Shown here piece after piece: positions 44,676 to 53,158 of a DNA stretch of 64,000 bases (position 1 is its first letter; every line of letters begins with the position of its first letter). A program made the translations under genes and the position numbers. This DNA comes from Streptomyces sp. 11x1 (GTDB taxonomy: Bacteria; Actinomycetota; Actinomycetes; Streptomycetales; Streptomycetaceae). A model generated the notes under the pieces. That model worked only from the letters and a program-made list of their open reading frames with translations, was not told where the DNA came from and made no database searches. Location of the stretch: contig NZ_CP122458.1 in assembly GCF_032598905.1 (NCBI RefSeq), positions 10,131,001-10,195,000 of the forward strand, read 5' to 3'.

Positions 44676-45670
44676 GGACCACGACCCTCGGCCGCACCGA
44701 AGTCCGCGTCACCGAGCTGGCCTACGGTGCCGCGGGCATCGGCAACCTCTTCCGCCCGGTGACCGACCAGGAGGCCGCCGCCGCGATCGACGCGGCCTGG
44801 GACGCCGGCATCCGCACCTTCGACACCGCCCCCCACTACGGGCTCGGCCTGTCCGAACGCCGCCTCGGCGCCGCGCTCCGCGGCCGCCCCCGGGAGTCGT
44901 ACACGATCTCCACCAAGGTCGGCCGGCTGCTGGTGGAGAACGAGACCGCCGAGGGCGACGACCTGGCAAACGGCTTCGCGGTCCCCGCGACCCACCGCCG
45001 CGTCTGGGACTTCACCGCCGACGGCGTCCTGGGCTCCCTGGAGGCCAGCCTGCGACGGCTCGGTCTGGACCGGGTGGACGTGGTCCTCCTCCACGACCCC
45101 GACGACCACGTCGAACAGGCCCTGCGGGAGGCCTACCCGGCGCTGGAGCGGCTGCGCGACGAGGGAGTCGTCGGCGCCATCGGCGTCGGCATGAACCAGT
45201 GCGCCGTGCCCACCCGCTTCCTGCGCGAGACCGACATCGACGTGGTGCTGCTGGCCGGCCGCTACACCCTCCTCGAACAGGAGGGCCTCGACGAACTGCT
45301 TCCCGAGGCCGCCGCCCGGGGCCGCAGCGTGATCATCGGCGGCGTCTTCAACTCCGGCCTGCTGACCGACCCGAAGCCGCAGGCCACGTACGACTACGCT
45401 CCCGTGCCGAAGCCCGTGCTCGACCGCGCCCTGCGGCTGAGGGCGGTCACCGAGCGCCACGGCGTGCCGCTGCGCGGCGCGGCCCTGGCGTTCCCCTCCG
45501 CGCACCCGGCGGTCGCGGCCGTGCTCACGGGCGCGCGCTCCGCCGAGGAGGTGCGCGACACGGTCGACCTGAACGGCCGCACCGTCCCGGCCGCCCTCTG
45601 GGACGAGTTGCGCGCCGAGGGTCTGCTGAGCCCGCACACCCCCGTCCCGCAGCCGAAGGACCCGTCGTGA
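44672..45670 (+). CDS. Aldo/keto reductase, L-fucose dehydrogenase type
   Basis: A 332-residue aldo/keto reductase resembling D-threo-aldose/L-fucose 1-dehydrogenase. Catalytic Asp/Tyr lie in RTFDTAPHYGLGLSE, Lys in ISTKVGRL and His in VVLLHDPDDH. It would oxidise L-fucose to L-fuconolactone. The ATG overlaps the SDR stop, and its own stop overlaps the mutarotase GTG, so translation is coupled along the operon. Confidence 0.85.
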   Translation: MRTTTLGRTEVRVTELAYGAAGIGNLFRPVTDQEAAAAIDAAWDAGIRTFDTAPHYGLGLSERRLGAALRGRPRESYTISTKVGRLLVENETAEGDDLANGFAVPATHRRVWDFTADGVLGSLEASLRRLGLDRVDVVLLHDPDDHVEQALREAYPALERLRDEGVVGAIGVGMNQCAVPTRFLRETDIDVVLLAGRYTLLEQEGLDELLPEAAARGRSVIIGGVFNSGLLTDPKPQATYDYAPVPKPVLDRALRLRAVTERHGVPLRGAALAFPSAHPAVAAVLTGARSAEEVRDTVDLNGRTVPAALWDELRAEGLLSPHTPVPQPKDPS

Positions 45671-45978
45671 GGGTCGCCCTGCACACCAAGGTCCGCGCCG
45701 ACCGCGTCGAGGAGTACGAGGCGGCCCACCGCGAGGTCCCCGGGGAACTCACCACCGCCATCCGCGCCGCAGGGGTGAGCGAGTGGACGATCTGGCGCAG
45801 CGGCACCGACCTCTTCCACCTGCTGGAGGTCGAGGACTACCCGGCGATGATCGCCGAACTGGAGAAGCTGCCGGTCAACATCGCTTGGCAGGCCCGGATG
45901 GCCGAACTCCTCGACGTCGTCCACGACTACTCGGCCGAGGGCTCCGACGCCGGACTGCCGGTGGTGTGGCACCTGTGA
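45667..45978 (+). CDS. L-fucose/L-rhamnose mutarotase
   Basis: A 103-residue RhaM/FucM-like ferredoxin-fold protein that interconverts sugar anomers. Conserved features include MRVALHTKVRADRVEEYEAA, EWTIWRSGTDLFHLLEVED and the C-terminal GLPVVWHL. GTG 45667 overlaps the reductase stop. It supplies the correct anomer to the dehydrogenase upstream. L-rhamnose specificity is possible from sequence alone; the operon argues for fucose. Confidence 0.88.
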   Translation: MRVALHTKVRADRVEEYEAAHREVPGELTTAIRAAGVSEWTIWRSGTDLFHLLEVEDYPAMIAELEKLPVNIAWQARMAELLDVVHDYSAEGSDAGLPVVWHL

Positions 45979-46847
45979 TGGGAACGGACGACACCGACGC
46001 CTGGACCGTCGACGCCCACCACCACGTCTGGGATCTCTCCGGCCGCGACCAGGACTGGATCACCGGACCCGAACTGGCGTCGCTGCGCCGCGACTTCACC
46101 CTCCGTGAGCTGGAGTCCGCTGCGAGCGTCGCTGCCGTCACCGCCACGGTCCTGGTCCAGACGATCACCGTGCCCGAGGAGACCCCCGAGTTCCTGGCCC
46201 TCGCCGCCGGCAGCGACGTGGTCGCCGGGGTCGTCGGCTGGGCCGACCTCACCTCTCCCGCCGTCGCCGACGCCCTGGCCGAACTGCGCGAGGCCCCCGG
46301 CGGGGAGTACCTGGTGGGCATCCGCCACCAGGTGCAGGGTGAGCCCGACCCCCGCTGGCTGACCCGCCCGGACGTGCTGCGGGGCCTCGCTGCGGTCGCC
46401 GACGCGGGACTCGTCTACGACCTCCTGGTCCGGCCCCACCAGCTCCTGGCCGCCGTGGAGGCGGCGGCCCGCCTTCCCGGACTCACCTTCGTCCTGGACC
46501 ATTTGGGCAAGCCAGCCGTCGCCTCCGGTGAACTGGAGCCGTGGGCGGGGGAGATCCGCGGGCTGGCGGCCCTGCCGAACACCGTGTGCAAGCTCTCCGG
46601 CCTGGTCACGGAGGCCGACTGGCACTCCTGGCGGGTCGCGGACCTCGTCCCGTACGCCGACACCGCGCTGGACGCCTTCGGCCCCGAGCGGCTGATGTAC
46701 GGCTCCGACTGGCCGGTCTGCCGACTCGCCTCCGACTACGCCGAAGTCCTGGACGTCGCCGACACGTTGATGTCCCGACTCGGTGAGGCCGAACACCGGG
46801 AGGTCTTCGCGGGCACCGCCGTGCGCGTCTACGGCCTGCGGATCTGA
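45978..46847 (+). CDS. Amidohydrolase-family L-fuconolactone hydrolase
   Basis: A 289-residue TIM-barrel hydrolase. The metal-site HxH is VDAHHHVWD near the N-terminus, with GIRHQVQGE, VLDHLGKP and the C-terminal YGSDWPVC typical of lactone-hydrolysing amidohydrolases. It opens L-fuconolactone to L-fuconate. ATG shares one base with the mutarotase stop (TGATG). The 3' end overlaps the convergent cbiO gene by 19 bp. Confidence 0.88.
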   Translation: MGTDDTDAWTVDAHHHVWDLSGRDQDWITGPELASLRRDFTLRELESAASVAAVTATVLVQTITVPEETPEFLALAAGSDVVAGVVGWADLTSPAVADALAELREAPGGEYLVGIRHQVQGEPDPRWLTRPDVLRGLAAVADAGLVYDLLVRPHQLLAAVEAAARLPGLTFVLDHLGKPAVASGELEPWAGEIRGLAALPNTVCKLSGLVTEADWHSWRVADLVPYADTALDAFGPERLMYGSDWPVCRLASDYAEVLDVADTLMSRLGEAEHREVFAGTAVRVYGLRI

Positions 46848-47710
46848 GGCTGAGGCAGCCGCGCCCCCGGACCGGCGTCCGCCTCCGCGAGGGCCGCCAA
46901 CTCGTCCGGTGTGCGCGGGCCCGCCTCCTCCCGCGCCAACAGCCCCTGCTCGCGCAGGAATCGGGCGACCGCGACACCCCAGGGGAGCCGCAGCCCCGCC
47001 TGGTGCAGGAGATCCGTGCGGGCGAGCATCTCCGCCACCGGGCCCGTGCGCGCGCCGGACGGGGTGAGCAGCGCCGCGTCGTCGGCCCAGCGCAGCGCGA
47101 GGTCGACGTCATGGGTGGCCATCACGACGGTGGTGCCGGAGCGCCGCAGCTCGTCCAGGGTGGCGAGGAGCCGCTCCTGTCCGTCCGGGTCGAGTCCGGC
47201 GGTCGGCTCGTCGAGGATCAGGACCCGGGGCCGCATCGCGACCGCCCCGGCGATGGCGGTCCGCTTGCGCTGGCCGTAGGAGAGCAGATGGGTCGGCCGG
47301 TCGGAGAGGGCGGCGATACCGAGCGCGCCGAGCGCCTCGTCCACCCGGTCCCGCACCTGCGCGTCGGGCAGTCCGAGGTTCAGCGGTCCGAACGACACAT
47401 CCTGTGCGACGGACGCCGCGAAGAGCTGGTCGTCCGGGTCCTGGACGACCAGCTGGACCGTCGTCCTGAGCCGGGTGAGCCCCTTGCGGTCGTACGACAC
47501 CGGCCGCCCTTCGACGGTCAACTCGCCCGCGCGGGGCCGCAGTCCGCCGCTGAGCAGCCGCATCAGCGTGGTCTTGCCGCTGCCGTTGCGGCCCAGCAGG
47601 GCGAGCGCGCGCCCCGCGCGCACCTCGAAGTCCAGTTCGCTGAGCACGGGCGGTCCGTCCTCGTATGCGAACGACGCGCCCCGCAGGGCGACGAGCACGG
47701 GCTCGCTCAT
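46829..47710 (-). CDS. cbiO: Cobalt ECF/ABC transporter ATPase CbiO
   Basis: A 293-residue ATP-binding protein. Walker A is LLGRNGSGKTT, the Q-loop VVQDPDDQLF, the family-typical signature LLSYGQRKRTAIAGA and Walker B VLILDEPTAGLDP. It energises the CbiMNQO cobalt importer. The tail of about 50 residues rich in Ala/Arg is longer than usual. It lies one base after the cbiQ stop region and overlaps the convergent fuconolactonase gene by 19 bp. Confidence 0.9.
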   Translation of the reverse strand: MSEPVLVALRGASFAYEDGPPVLSELDFEVRAGRALALLGRNGSGKTTLMRLLSGGLRPRAGELTVEGRPVSYDRKGLTRLRTTVQLVVQDPDDQLFAASVAQDVSFGPLNLGLPDAQVRDRVDEALGALGIAALSDRPTHLLSYGQRKRTAIAGAVAMRPRVLILDEPTAGLDPDGQERLLATLDELRRSGTTVVMATHDVDLALRWADDAALLTPSGARTGPVAEMLARTDLLHQAGLRLPWGVAVARFLREQGLLAREEAGPRTPDELAALAEADAGPGARLPQPQIRRP

Positions 47711-47711
47711 G

Positions 47712-48467
47712 TCAGCGGCCTTTCCAGGACGAATCCAGTACGAGGGTGAGGGCGGCCACGGCCGCCAGAAGAGCGACACTGGCCGTGGTGAACCGCACGG
47801 AGACCCGGGCCTCGGGCACCAGGACACGCAGGGTGCCGTCGTACCCGCGTCCGGCGAGCCCGGTCTGCAGCCGTGCCGCCCGGTCGAAGGCCCGGACGAA
47901 CGCGGTGGCGCCGAGCCCGGCGAGGGAACGCCAGGTGGCGGCCCGGGTGGTGTGCCCCAGTCGCGCAGCCTGCGCCTCCCGGATCCGGCGCACCGAGTCC
48001 AGGAGCAGAAAGCTCATCCGGTACGTCACCAGCGCCACGTCCACGACCGGCGCGGGCACCCCGGCCCGGACCAGCCGGGGCAGCAGGTCCGACATCGGGG
48101 TCGTGAAGGCGAACAGGAGCACGCCCAGGGAGGCGGCCGAGGTGCGCAGCAACAGCTCCCCGGCGCGGACCGCTCCGCCGGCGGCCGGGGTGACGAACCC
48201 GTCCGGCCCGCCCACCTGCACGAGCAGCGGCAGCGCGCCGGTCACGCAGAAGCCCAACGGCACCCGGTAGGCCCGCCACAGCCGACGGCCGGGCACGCCC
48301 GCGGGGCCCAGCAGGACCACGAGCGAGGTCAGCAGGACCAGGGCCGCGCCCGGCCAGGGCGGCAGGGAGATCGCGAGCGCGGTGAGACCGAGCCCGAGCA
48401 CGGCCTTGTCCACGGGATGACGGCGGCGCCAGCGACTGCTGTGCGCCGCCGCGTCGATCGGCAGCAC
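47712..48467 (-). CDS. cbiQ: Cobalt ECF transporter transmembrane protein CbiQ
   Basis: A 251-residue membrane protein with about five helices. The coupling motifs are LGHTTRAATWRSLAGLGATA and AARLQTGLAGRGYDG, the latter the conserved Ala-Arg-Gly loop contacting the ATPase. GTG start at 48467, five bases after the cbiN stop. Forms the T-component of the cobalt importer. Confidence 0.9.
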   Translation of the reverse strand: MLPIDAAAHSSRWRRRHPVDKAVLGLGLTALAISLPPWPGAALVLLTSLVVLLGPAGVPGRRLWRAYRVPLGFCVTGALPLLVQVGGPDGFVTPAAGGAVRAGELLLRTSAASLGVLLFAFTTPMSDLLPRLVRAGVPAPVVDVALVTYRMSFLLLDSVRRIREAQAARLGHTTRAATWRSLAGLGATAFVRAFDRAARLQTGLAGRGYDGTLRVLVPEARVSVRFTTASVALLAAVAALTLVLDSSWKGR

Positions 48468-48472
48468 CCGGA

Positions 48473-48994
48473 TCAGCCCCGCCCGGCCGGGCTGGCCCCG
48501 GAGCGACCGGACGAGCCTGCGTCGCCGGTCGGGTCCGAGGCGCCGGACGCCCCCGACGCGCCCTTCGAGGCCGCGGCGGCCGGAACGCTCGCCGCCGGGC
48601 CGGACGCGCTCGCGGTCGAGGCCGCGACGGTCGCGTCCACCGGCTCCTCCGGAGCCTTGTCGGTCTGCCCGGCAGCGTCCAGCAGCGCCCGCGCCCGGGC
48701 CTCGCCCTGGCGCCGGCCCCGGCGGATGCCGAAGTAGTAGGCGAGGACGCCCGCGCCGAGGGCGGCCTGGAGGGAGAAGAGCGCCGACTCGATCTCACCG
48801 GACGGCGGCTCGTAGAGAGGGGAGAACCACGGCTCGTAGTCCGGTTCGATCTCGGTGATCGCCGTCTCCGCCTCGCCGTCGGCGCCCGTGAACGGCTGCT
48901 CCTTGTGGTCGCCGAGGCCGAGGGCCAGCGGCAGGACGGCGAGCGCGGCCACGACGAGCAGCAGCAGTACGTTGATCTTCGTGTTCCGGCTCAT
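48473..48994 (-). CDS. cbiN: Cobalt transporter auxiliary protein CbiN with long tail
   Basis: A 173-residue protein. The first 100 residues match CbiN: an N-terminal helix ([20 protein letters not shown]), the [20 protein letters not shown] loop and a second helix. The remaining 70 residues form an Ala/Ser/Gly-rich cytoplasmic tail absent from typical CbiN. ATG 48994 overlaps the cbiM stop as ATGA. CbiN is needed with CbiM for cobalt recognition. Confidence 0.88.
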   Translation of the reverse strand: MSRNTKINVLLLLVVAALAVLPLALGLGDHKEQPFTGADGEAETAITEIEPDYEPWFSPLYEPPSGEIESALFSLQAALGAGVLAYYFGIRRGRRQGEARARALLDAAGQTDKAPEEPVDATVAASTASASGPAASVPAAAASKGASGASGASDPTGDAGSSGRSGASPAGRG

Positions 48995-49710
48995 CGGGCC
49001 ACCGCCTCGCTCTCGTTCTCCGCCCCGGCACCGGTACGGCTCCGCCGGTCGGTCAGGAGCACGCCGAGCCGGGTGAGTTCGCCCTTGCTCGACTGCACCA
49101 GCAGGCGCATCACCAGCACGGTGAGCAGACCCTCGCTGACCGCGAGCGGGACCTGGGTGACGGCGAAGATGGAGCCGAACTTGCCGAGCGCGCCCAGGAA
49201 GCCGCTGCTCGGGTCGGGGAAGGCGAGCGCCAACTGCACGCTGGTGGCGCAGTAGGTGACCAGGTCGGCGACGAACGCGCCGAAGAAGACCGTCACCATC
49301 AGCGGCACGCCGAAGCGCCGCAGCAGCCGGTAGACGCCGTACCCCGCCCAGGGGCCGGCGATCGCCATGGAGAAGACGTTGGCGCCGAGCGTGGTCAGAC
49401 CCCCGTGGGCGAGCAACAGGGCCTGGAAGAGCAGGGTGATGGTGCCGAGGACCGCCATGATCGGCGGCCGGAACAGGATGGCGCCGAGACCGGTGCCGGT
49501 GGGGTGGGAACAACTCCCGGTGACCGACGGCAGCTTCAGCGCGGACAGGACGAAGGTGAAGGCACCCGAGGCACCGAGCAGCAGTGTGCTCTCGGGGTGC
49601 TCCCTGACCTCACGGGTGAGTGCCCGTACTCCGTGGACGACGAACGGCGCGGACGCGACGCCCCAGGCGATCGCGTGCGCCGGAGGAAGGAAACCCTCGG
49701 CTATGTGCAT
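48991..49710 (-). CDS. cbiM: Cobalt ECF transporter substrate-binding protein CbiM
   Basis: A 239-residue membrane S-component. The N-terminal metal site [17 protein letters not shown] (free N-terminus and His2) and [14 protein letters not shown] (metal-binding histidine loop) are intact. Seven helices are expected. First gene of cbiMNQO, directly downstream of a cobalamin riboswitch, so expression falls when B12 is plentiful. Confidence 0.93.
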   Translation of the reverse strand: MHIAEGFLPPAHAIAWGVASAPFVVHGVRALTREVREHPESTLLLGASGAFTFVLSALKLPSVTGSCSHPTGTGLGAILFRPPIMAVLGTITLLFQALLLAHGGLTTLGANVFSMAIAGPWAGYGVYRLLRRFGVPLMVTVFFGAFVADLVTYCATSVQLALAFPDPSSGFLGALGKFGSIFAVTQVPLAVSEGLLTVLVMRLLVQSSKGELTRLGVLLTDRRSRTGAGAENESEAVAR

Positions 49711-49744
49711 GGCTTAGCAGACCCTCTCCAGCACCTCGTGGATG

Positions 49745-49915
49745 GTTGACGCGCCTTGGCCGGTCTCCTGGCTTACGGGTGACACCGCCCGTGCTCCGCC
49801 TTCCCGGGTCCGAAGACCCAGTGGCTGTCCGTGAGGACCGGAGCCGGACTTCCCGATCACAGTGGCGAGGGCCGCACCGGCATCACACCGGATTTCCCGT
49901 TCACCAAGGCGTGGT
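49745..49915 (-). ncRNA. Cobalamin riboswitch upstream of cbiM
   Basis: Read on the minus strand, GGTGAACGGGAAATCCGGTG and GATGCCGGTGCGGCCCTCGC begin the conserved core, followed by GCCACTGGGTCTTCGG, and the B12 box GCCAGGAGACCGGCC lies at 49758-49772. The element ends 35 bases before the cbiM start. Binding of adenosylcobalamin would shut off cobalt import. Confidence 0.92.
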
Positions 49916-50064
49916 GACAGTAGTGCCCAGATAAGGACGCTGACAAGCGGAGGCGAGGGGTGCGCGGGCGTCGTGCGACAGCTCACACCCGGGCGCACGC
50001 TCCGGCGCACGCCCCGCACGTCGGCGGGAGTCCACGGCCTGACCGAAAGCAGACGCGAGCTTTA

Positions 50065-50081
50065 CTGCGAGCCAGTTGCAG
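50065..50081. promoter_or_regulatory. Possible Nur (nickel) box upstream of the NiCoT gene
   Basis: CTGCGA-GCCAG-TTGCAG matches the TTGCAA-N5-TTGCAA pattern described for Nur in Streptomyces at 9 of 12 positions. It is 70 bp upstream of a nickel/cobalt permease start. Confidence 0.4.
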
Positions 50082-50151
50082 CTACCAATATGGCGCACAA
50101 GGCTGAGGGGGTGCGACCGCACATACCCACGAAAGAAGAGGCGCACGCTCC

Positions 50152-51276
50152 ATGGCTCCTGGCACCGACACCGCCCCCTCGGCCACCGCCGGGACGGGCG
50201 GACTCTCCTGGCGGCGGATCAGCGGCTTCCTGACGCGCGGGGAGTGGGCGAGCCTGGCCGGAATGGCCGGGTTCATCCTCGCGCTGCACCTCATCGGCTG
50301 GTTCACACTCGTGGTGATCGTCGCTCCCGAGCACTACAGCGTCGGCAGCAAGACCTTCGGTATCGGTATCGGCGTCACCGCCTACACCCTGGGCATGCGG
50401 CACGCCTTCGACGCCGACCACATCGCCGCCATCGACAACACCACCCGCAAACTGATGGGGGAGGGGCGGCGGCCGCTGTCGGTCGGTTTCTGGTTCTCCC
50501 TCGGCCACTCGTCGATCGTGCTCGCCCTGACGTTCCTGCTCACCCTCGGCGTCAAGTCGCTCGCCGGGCCGGTCCGCGACGACGGCTCCGTGCTGCACGA
50601 GACGACCGGCTGGATCGGCACCACCGTCTCGGGGACGTTCCTGTACGTCATCGCCGTCGTCAACCTGGTGATCATGGTGGGGATCTGGAAGGTCTTCCGC
50701 GAGATGCGCTCGGGCGCCTACGACGAGGCCGCGCTGGAGGAGAAGCTGCACAGCCGGGGCCTGATGAACCGGCTCCTCGGGCGGTTGATGAGGTCCCTCA
50801 CCAGCTCCTGGCAGATGTACCCGATCGGCCTGCTCTTCGGCCTCGGCTTCGACACGGCGACGGAGGTCGCGCTGCTGGTCCTGGCCGGTTCGGGCGCCGC
50901 CTCCGGGCTGCCCTGGTACGCGATCCTGTGCCTGCCCGTCCTGTTCGCGGCCGGGATGTCGCTCCTCGACACCGTGGATGGCTCGTTCATGAACTTCGCC
51001 TACGGCTGGGCGTTCTCCCAACCGGTCCGCAAGGTCTACTACAACCTCACCGTCACGGGCCTGTCCGTGGCCGTGGCTCTGGTCATCGGCACGGTCGAAC
51101 TCCTCGGCCTCGTCGCGGAGAAGGCCCATCTGCACGGCATTTTCTGGGACCGGGTCGCCGGCGTCGATCTCAACACCGTCGGCTATGTCGTCGTGGGCCT
51201 CTTCTTCGTCACCTGGGCGGTCGCCCTGCTGGTCTGGCGGTGCGCGCGGATCGAGCAGAAGTGGACGACCGGCTGA
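50152..51276 (+). CDS. HoxN/NixA-type nickel/cobalt transporter (NiCoT)
   Basis: A 374-residue permease with eight helices. The signature HX4DH appears as MRHAFDADHIAAIDNTTRKL, followed by the second motif FSLGHSSIVLAL and the third LGFDTATEVALL. Secondary import of Ni2+ and/or Co2+. Specificity between the two metals is not readable here; lack of B12 riboswitch control and a possible Nur box favour nickel. ATG 50152 follows GAAGAGG at distance. Confidence 0.9.
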   Translation: MAPGTDTAPSATAGTGGLSWRRISGFLTRGEWASLAGMAGFILALHLIGWFTLVVIVAPEHYSVGSKTFGIGIGVTAYTLGMRHAFDADHIAAIDNTTRKLMGEGRRPLSVGFWFSLGHSSIVLALTFLLTLGVKSLAGPVRDDGSVLHETTGWIGTTVSGTFLYVIAVVNLVIMVGIWKVFREMRSGAYDEAALEEKLHSRGLMNRLLGRLMRSLTSSWQMYPIGLLFGLGFDTATEVALLVLAGSGAASGLPWYAILCLPVLFAAGMSLLDTVDGSFMNFAYGWAFSQPVRKVYYNLTVTGLSVAVALVIGTVELLGLVAEKAHLHGIFWDRVAGVDLNTVGYVVVGLFFVTWAVALLVWRCARIEQKWTTG

Positions 51277-51303
51277 CGCCGCACCTAGGGCACGTGCAGC
51301 CCG

Positions 51304-52632
51304 TCAGTGCGCGTGCAGCCCGTCCGTGAGATGGCCGTGGCTGTGCCGCCACCCGGCACGGACGCGTCGGGCGCCCACCAGATGGGGGTGACCGGAGGGG
51401 AGCCCGGCGTGCACGTGGGACGTCGACGACGCCGGCCACAGCCGTACGGCCGTCAGCGCCGCGCCCAGCGCGAGCGAACCCAGGGCGAGCACCGCCCAGT
51501 TCAGCCCGGCCGTCGCCCCCAGCCATCCGGCCAGCGGATACGTCAGCAGCCAGCAACCGTGCGAGAGGGAGAACTGGGCGGCGAACGCGGCCGTACGCTC
51601 CTCGGGCGACACCGAGCGGCGGACGAGACGCCCCGCCGGAGTGAGCACCGCCGAGCACGCGGCACCGAACGCGGCCCAGAGCGCCAGCAGCGCGGACAGT
51701 CGCCAACTCCCGCCCTGAGCAGCGGTGACGGCCCCGAGCCCGGCGAAGACCACGGCCAGCGACAGCGCGCCCGGCAGCATCACGGCTCGGTCCTGCACCT
51801 TCTCCAGCACCCGGGGCAGTACCAGCGCCACGGCCATCGACCCCGCCCCGTACGCCCCGAGCGTCAGCGGCAGGGCGCCCGCGGACAGGTCGAGCACATC
51901 ACGGACGTAGACGACGGAGTTCACCGTCACCATCGCCCCGGCCGCCGCGACCGCGAGGTTCAGGACGAGCAGGGCCCGCAGCTCGGGCACGCCGAGGAAG
52001 AGACGCGTCCCGGCGGTGGCCCTGGCGTACACGCCGCCCGCGCGCGGGGCGGTGACCGCGGCCCGCTCGGGCAGGGCGGTGGAGACGACCAGCGCGGCCG
52101 AGGCGAGGAACCCGAGGACCGTGCCGGTGAACAGCCCGTCGTAGGTCGTCACGGACAGCAGCGCGGCTGCGAGCGCGGGGGAGAAGAGGCTCTCCAGGTC
52201 ATAGGCGAGCCGGGACATCGACAGGGCCCGGGTGTAGTCGCGTTCCTCGGGCAGCACATCGGGGATGACGGCCTGGAAGGTGGGCGTGAACACGGCCGAC
52301 GCGGACTGCAGGAGGAACACCAGGACGTACACCTGCCAGACCTCGCCGACGAACGGCAGTGACAGGGCGATCCCCGCGCGCACCAGGTCCGCCGTCACCA
52401 TCAGGGCCCGGCGCGGCAGCCGGTCGGCGACCGCGCCCGCGATGGGGGCGATGACCACGTACGCCACCATCTTGATCGCGAGTGCCGTACCGAGGACGGA
52501 ACCGGCGCGGGCGCCCGCGAGGTCGTACGCCAACAGCCCGAGCGCCACGGTCGCGAGCCCGGTCCCCACCAGGGCCACGATCTGGGCGGCGAAGAGCCGC
52601 CGATAGACACGATGACGCAGTACGGCAAGCAT
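51304..52632 (-). CDS. MFS exporter with His-rich C-terminus, probable nickel/cobalt efflux
   Basis: A 442-residue 12-helix major facilitator (opening MLAVLRHRVYRRLFAAQIVA). The C-terminal 40 residues contain seven or eight histidines (SSTSHVHAGLPSGHPHLV, WRHSHGHLTDGLHAH), a metal-binding tail seen in nickel/cobalt-resistance exporters. ATG 52632 is used. It is transcribed divergently from an ArsR/SmtB repressor across a perfect inverted repeat, supporting metal-inducible efflux. Drug export is the alternative. Confidence 0.85.
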   Translation of the reverse strand: MLAVLRHRVYRRLFAAQIVALVGTGLATVALGLLAYDLAGARAGSVLGTALAIKMVAYVVIAPIAGAVADRLPRRALMVTADLVRAGIALSLPFVGEVWQVYVLVFLLQSASAVFTPTFQAVIPDVLPEERDYTRALSMSRLAYDLESLFSPALAAALLSVTTYDGLFTGTVLGFLASAALVVSTALPERAAVTAPRAGGVYARATAGTRLFLGVPELRALLVLNLAVAAAGAMVTVNSVVYVRDVLDLSAGALPLTLGAYGAGSMAVALVLPRVLEKVQDRAVMLPGALSLAVVFAGLGAVTAAQGGSWRLSALLALWAAFGAACSAVLTPAGRLVRRSVSPEERTAAFAAQFSLSHGCWLLTYPLAGWLGATAGLNWAVLALGSLALGAALTAVRLWPASSTSHVHAGLPSGHPHLVGARRVRAGWRHSHGHLTDGLHAH

Positions 52633-52645
52633 GACCAGATGATAA

Positions 52646-52675
52646 CCATCATGTGCGCACCTATGCACATGATGG
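52646..52675. promoter_or_regulatory. Perfect 11-bp inverted repeat, ArsR-type operator
   Basis: CCATCATGTGC (52646-52656) and GCACATGATGG (52665-52675) are exact complements with an 8-bp spacer, beginning 14 bases upstream of the exporter start codon. Probable binding site of the adjacent ArsR/SmtB protein. Confidence 0.75.
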
Positions 52676-52789
52676 CGGGAGGGGAGCGCCCCGCAGCGGC
52701 GCGGGGAACCGCGCGACCAGCCCCCACGAACCCGCACCCAATGGCCGACCCCCCCCCCGCACCCCGAGCGGAGCGCCTAGGCTGGGCGC
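52676..52789. repeat. Dispersed GCGCGGGGAA-type repeat and a C10 run
   Basis: GCGCGGGGAACCGCGCGACC and the following AGCCCCCACGAACCCGCACC belong to the same dispersed repeat family as the arm at 59748-59806. A run of ten C lies at 52749-52758, about 20 bp before TAGGCT (52778-52783), the presumed -10 of the ArsR gene. Confidence 0.6.
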
Positions 52790-53149
52790 ATGCCTGAACG
52801 CCATGCCGTGTCACCTGCGTCCGGTGCGCATCTGCGCGCCCCCGACAGCGCACGGCTCACCGAGGCGACCGGAGTGTTCGCGATGCTCTCCGACGTCACC
52901 CGGCTGCATCTGCTGTGGCTGCTCGCGCAGGGCGAGTCGGACGTCGGCTCACTGGCCGACCGCTGCGAGGCGTCCCGCACGGCCGTCAGCCAGCATCTGG
53001 CGAAGCTGCGGCTGGCCGGGCTCGTGGACACCCGCCGCGAAGGCCGTCACATCTACTACAGCCTCGCCGACGGGCACCTCAAGCGCCTGGTCGTGGAGGC
53101 GCTCAGCCACGCCGACCACCGGGTCAGCGGCCAGGCCCCGCACGACTGA
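52790..53149 (+). CDS. ArsR/SmtB-family metal-responsive repressor
   Basis: A 119-residue winged-helix repressor. The recognition helix is ASRTAVSQHLAKLRLAGLVD and the wing REGRHIYYSLADGHLKRLV. Histidines near both ends (PERHAVSPASGAH; SHADHRVSGQAPHD) match the NmtR/KmtR-type alpha5 and N-terminal metal sites that sense nickel or cobalt. TAGGCT six bases before ATG suggests a leaderless transcript. Likely releases the divergent exporter promoter on metal binding. Confidence 0.88.
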   Translation: MPERHAVSPASGAHLRAPDSARLTEATGVFAMLSDVTRLHLLWLLAQGESDVGSLADRCEASRTAVSQHLAKLRLAGLVDTRREGRHIYYSLADGHLKRLVVEALSHADHRVSGQAPHD

Positions 53150-53158
53150 GGACGGCCC

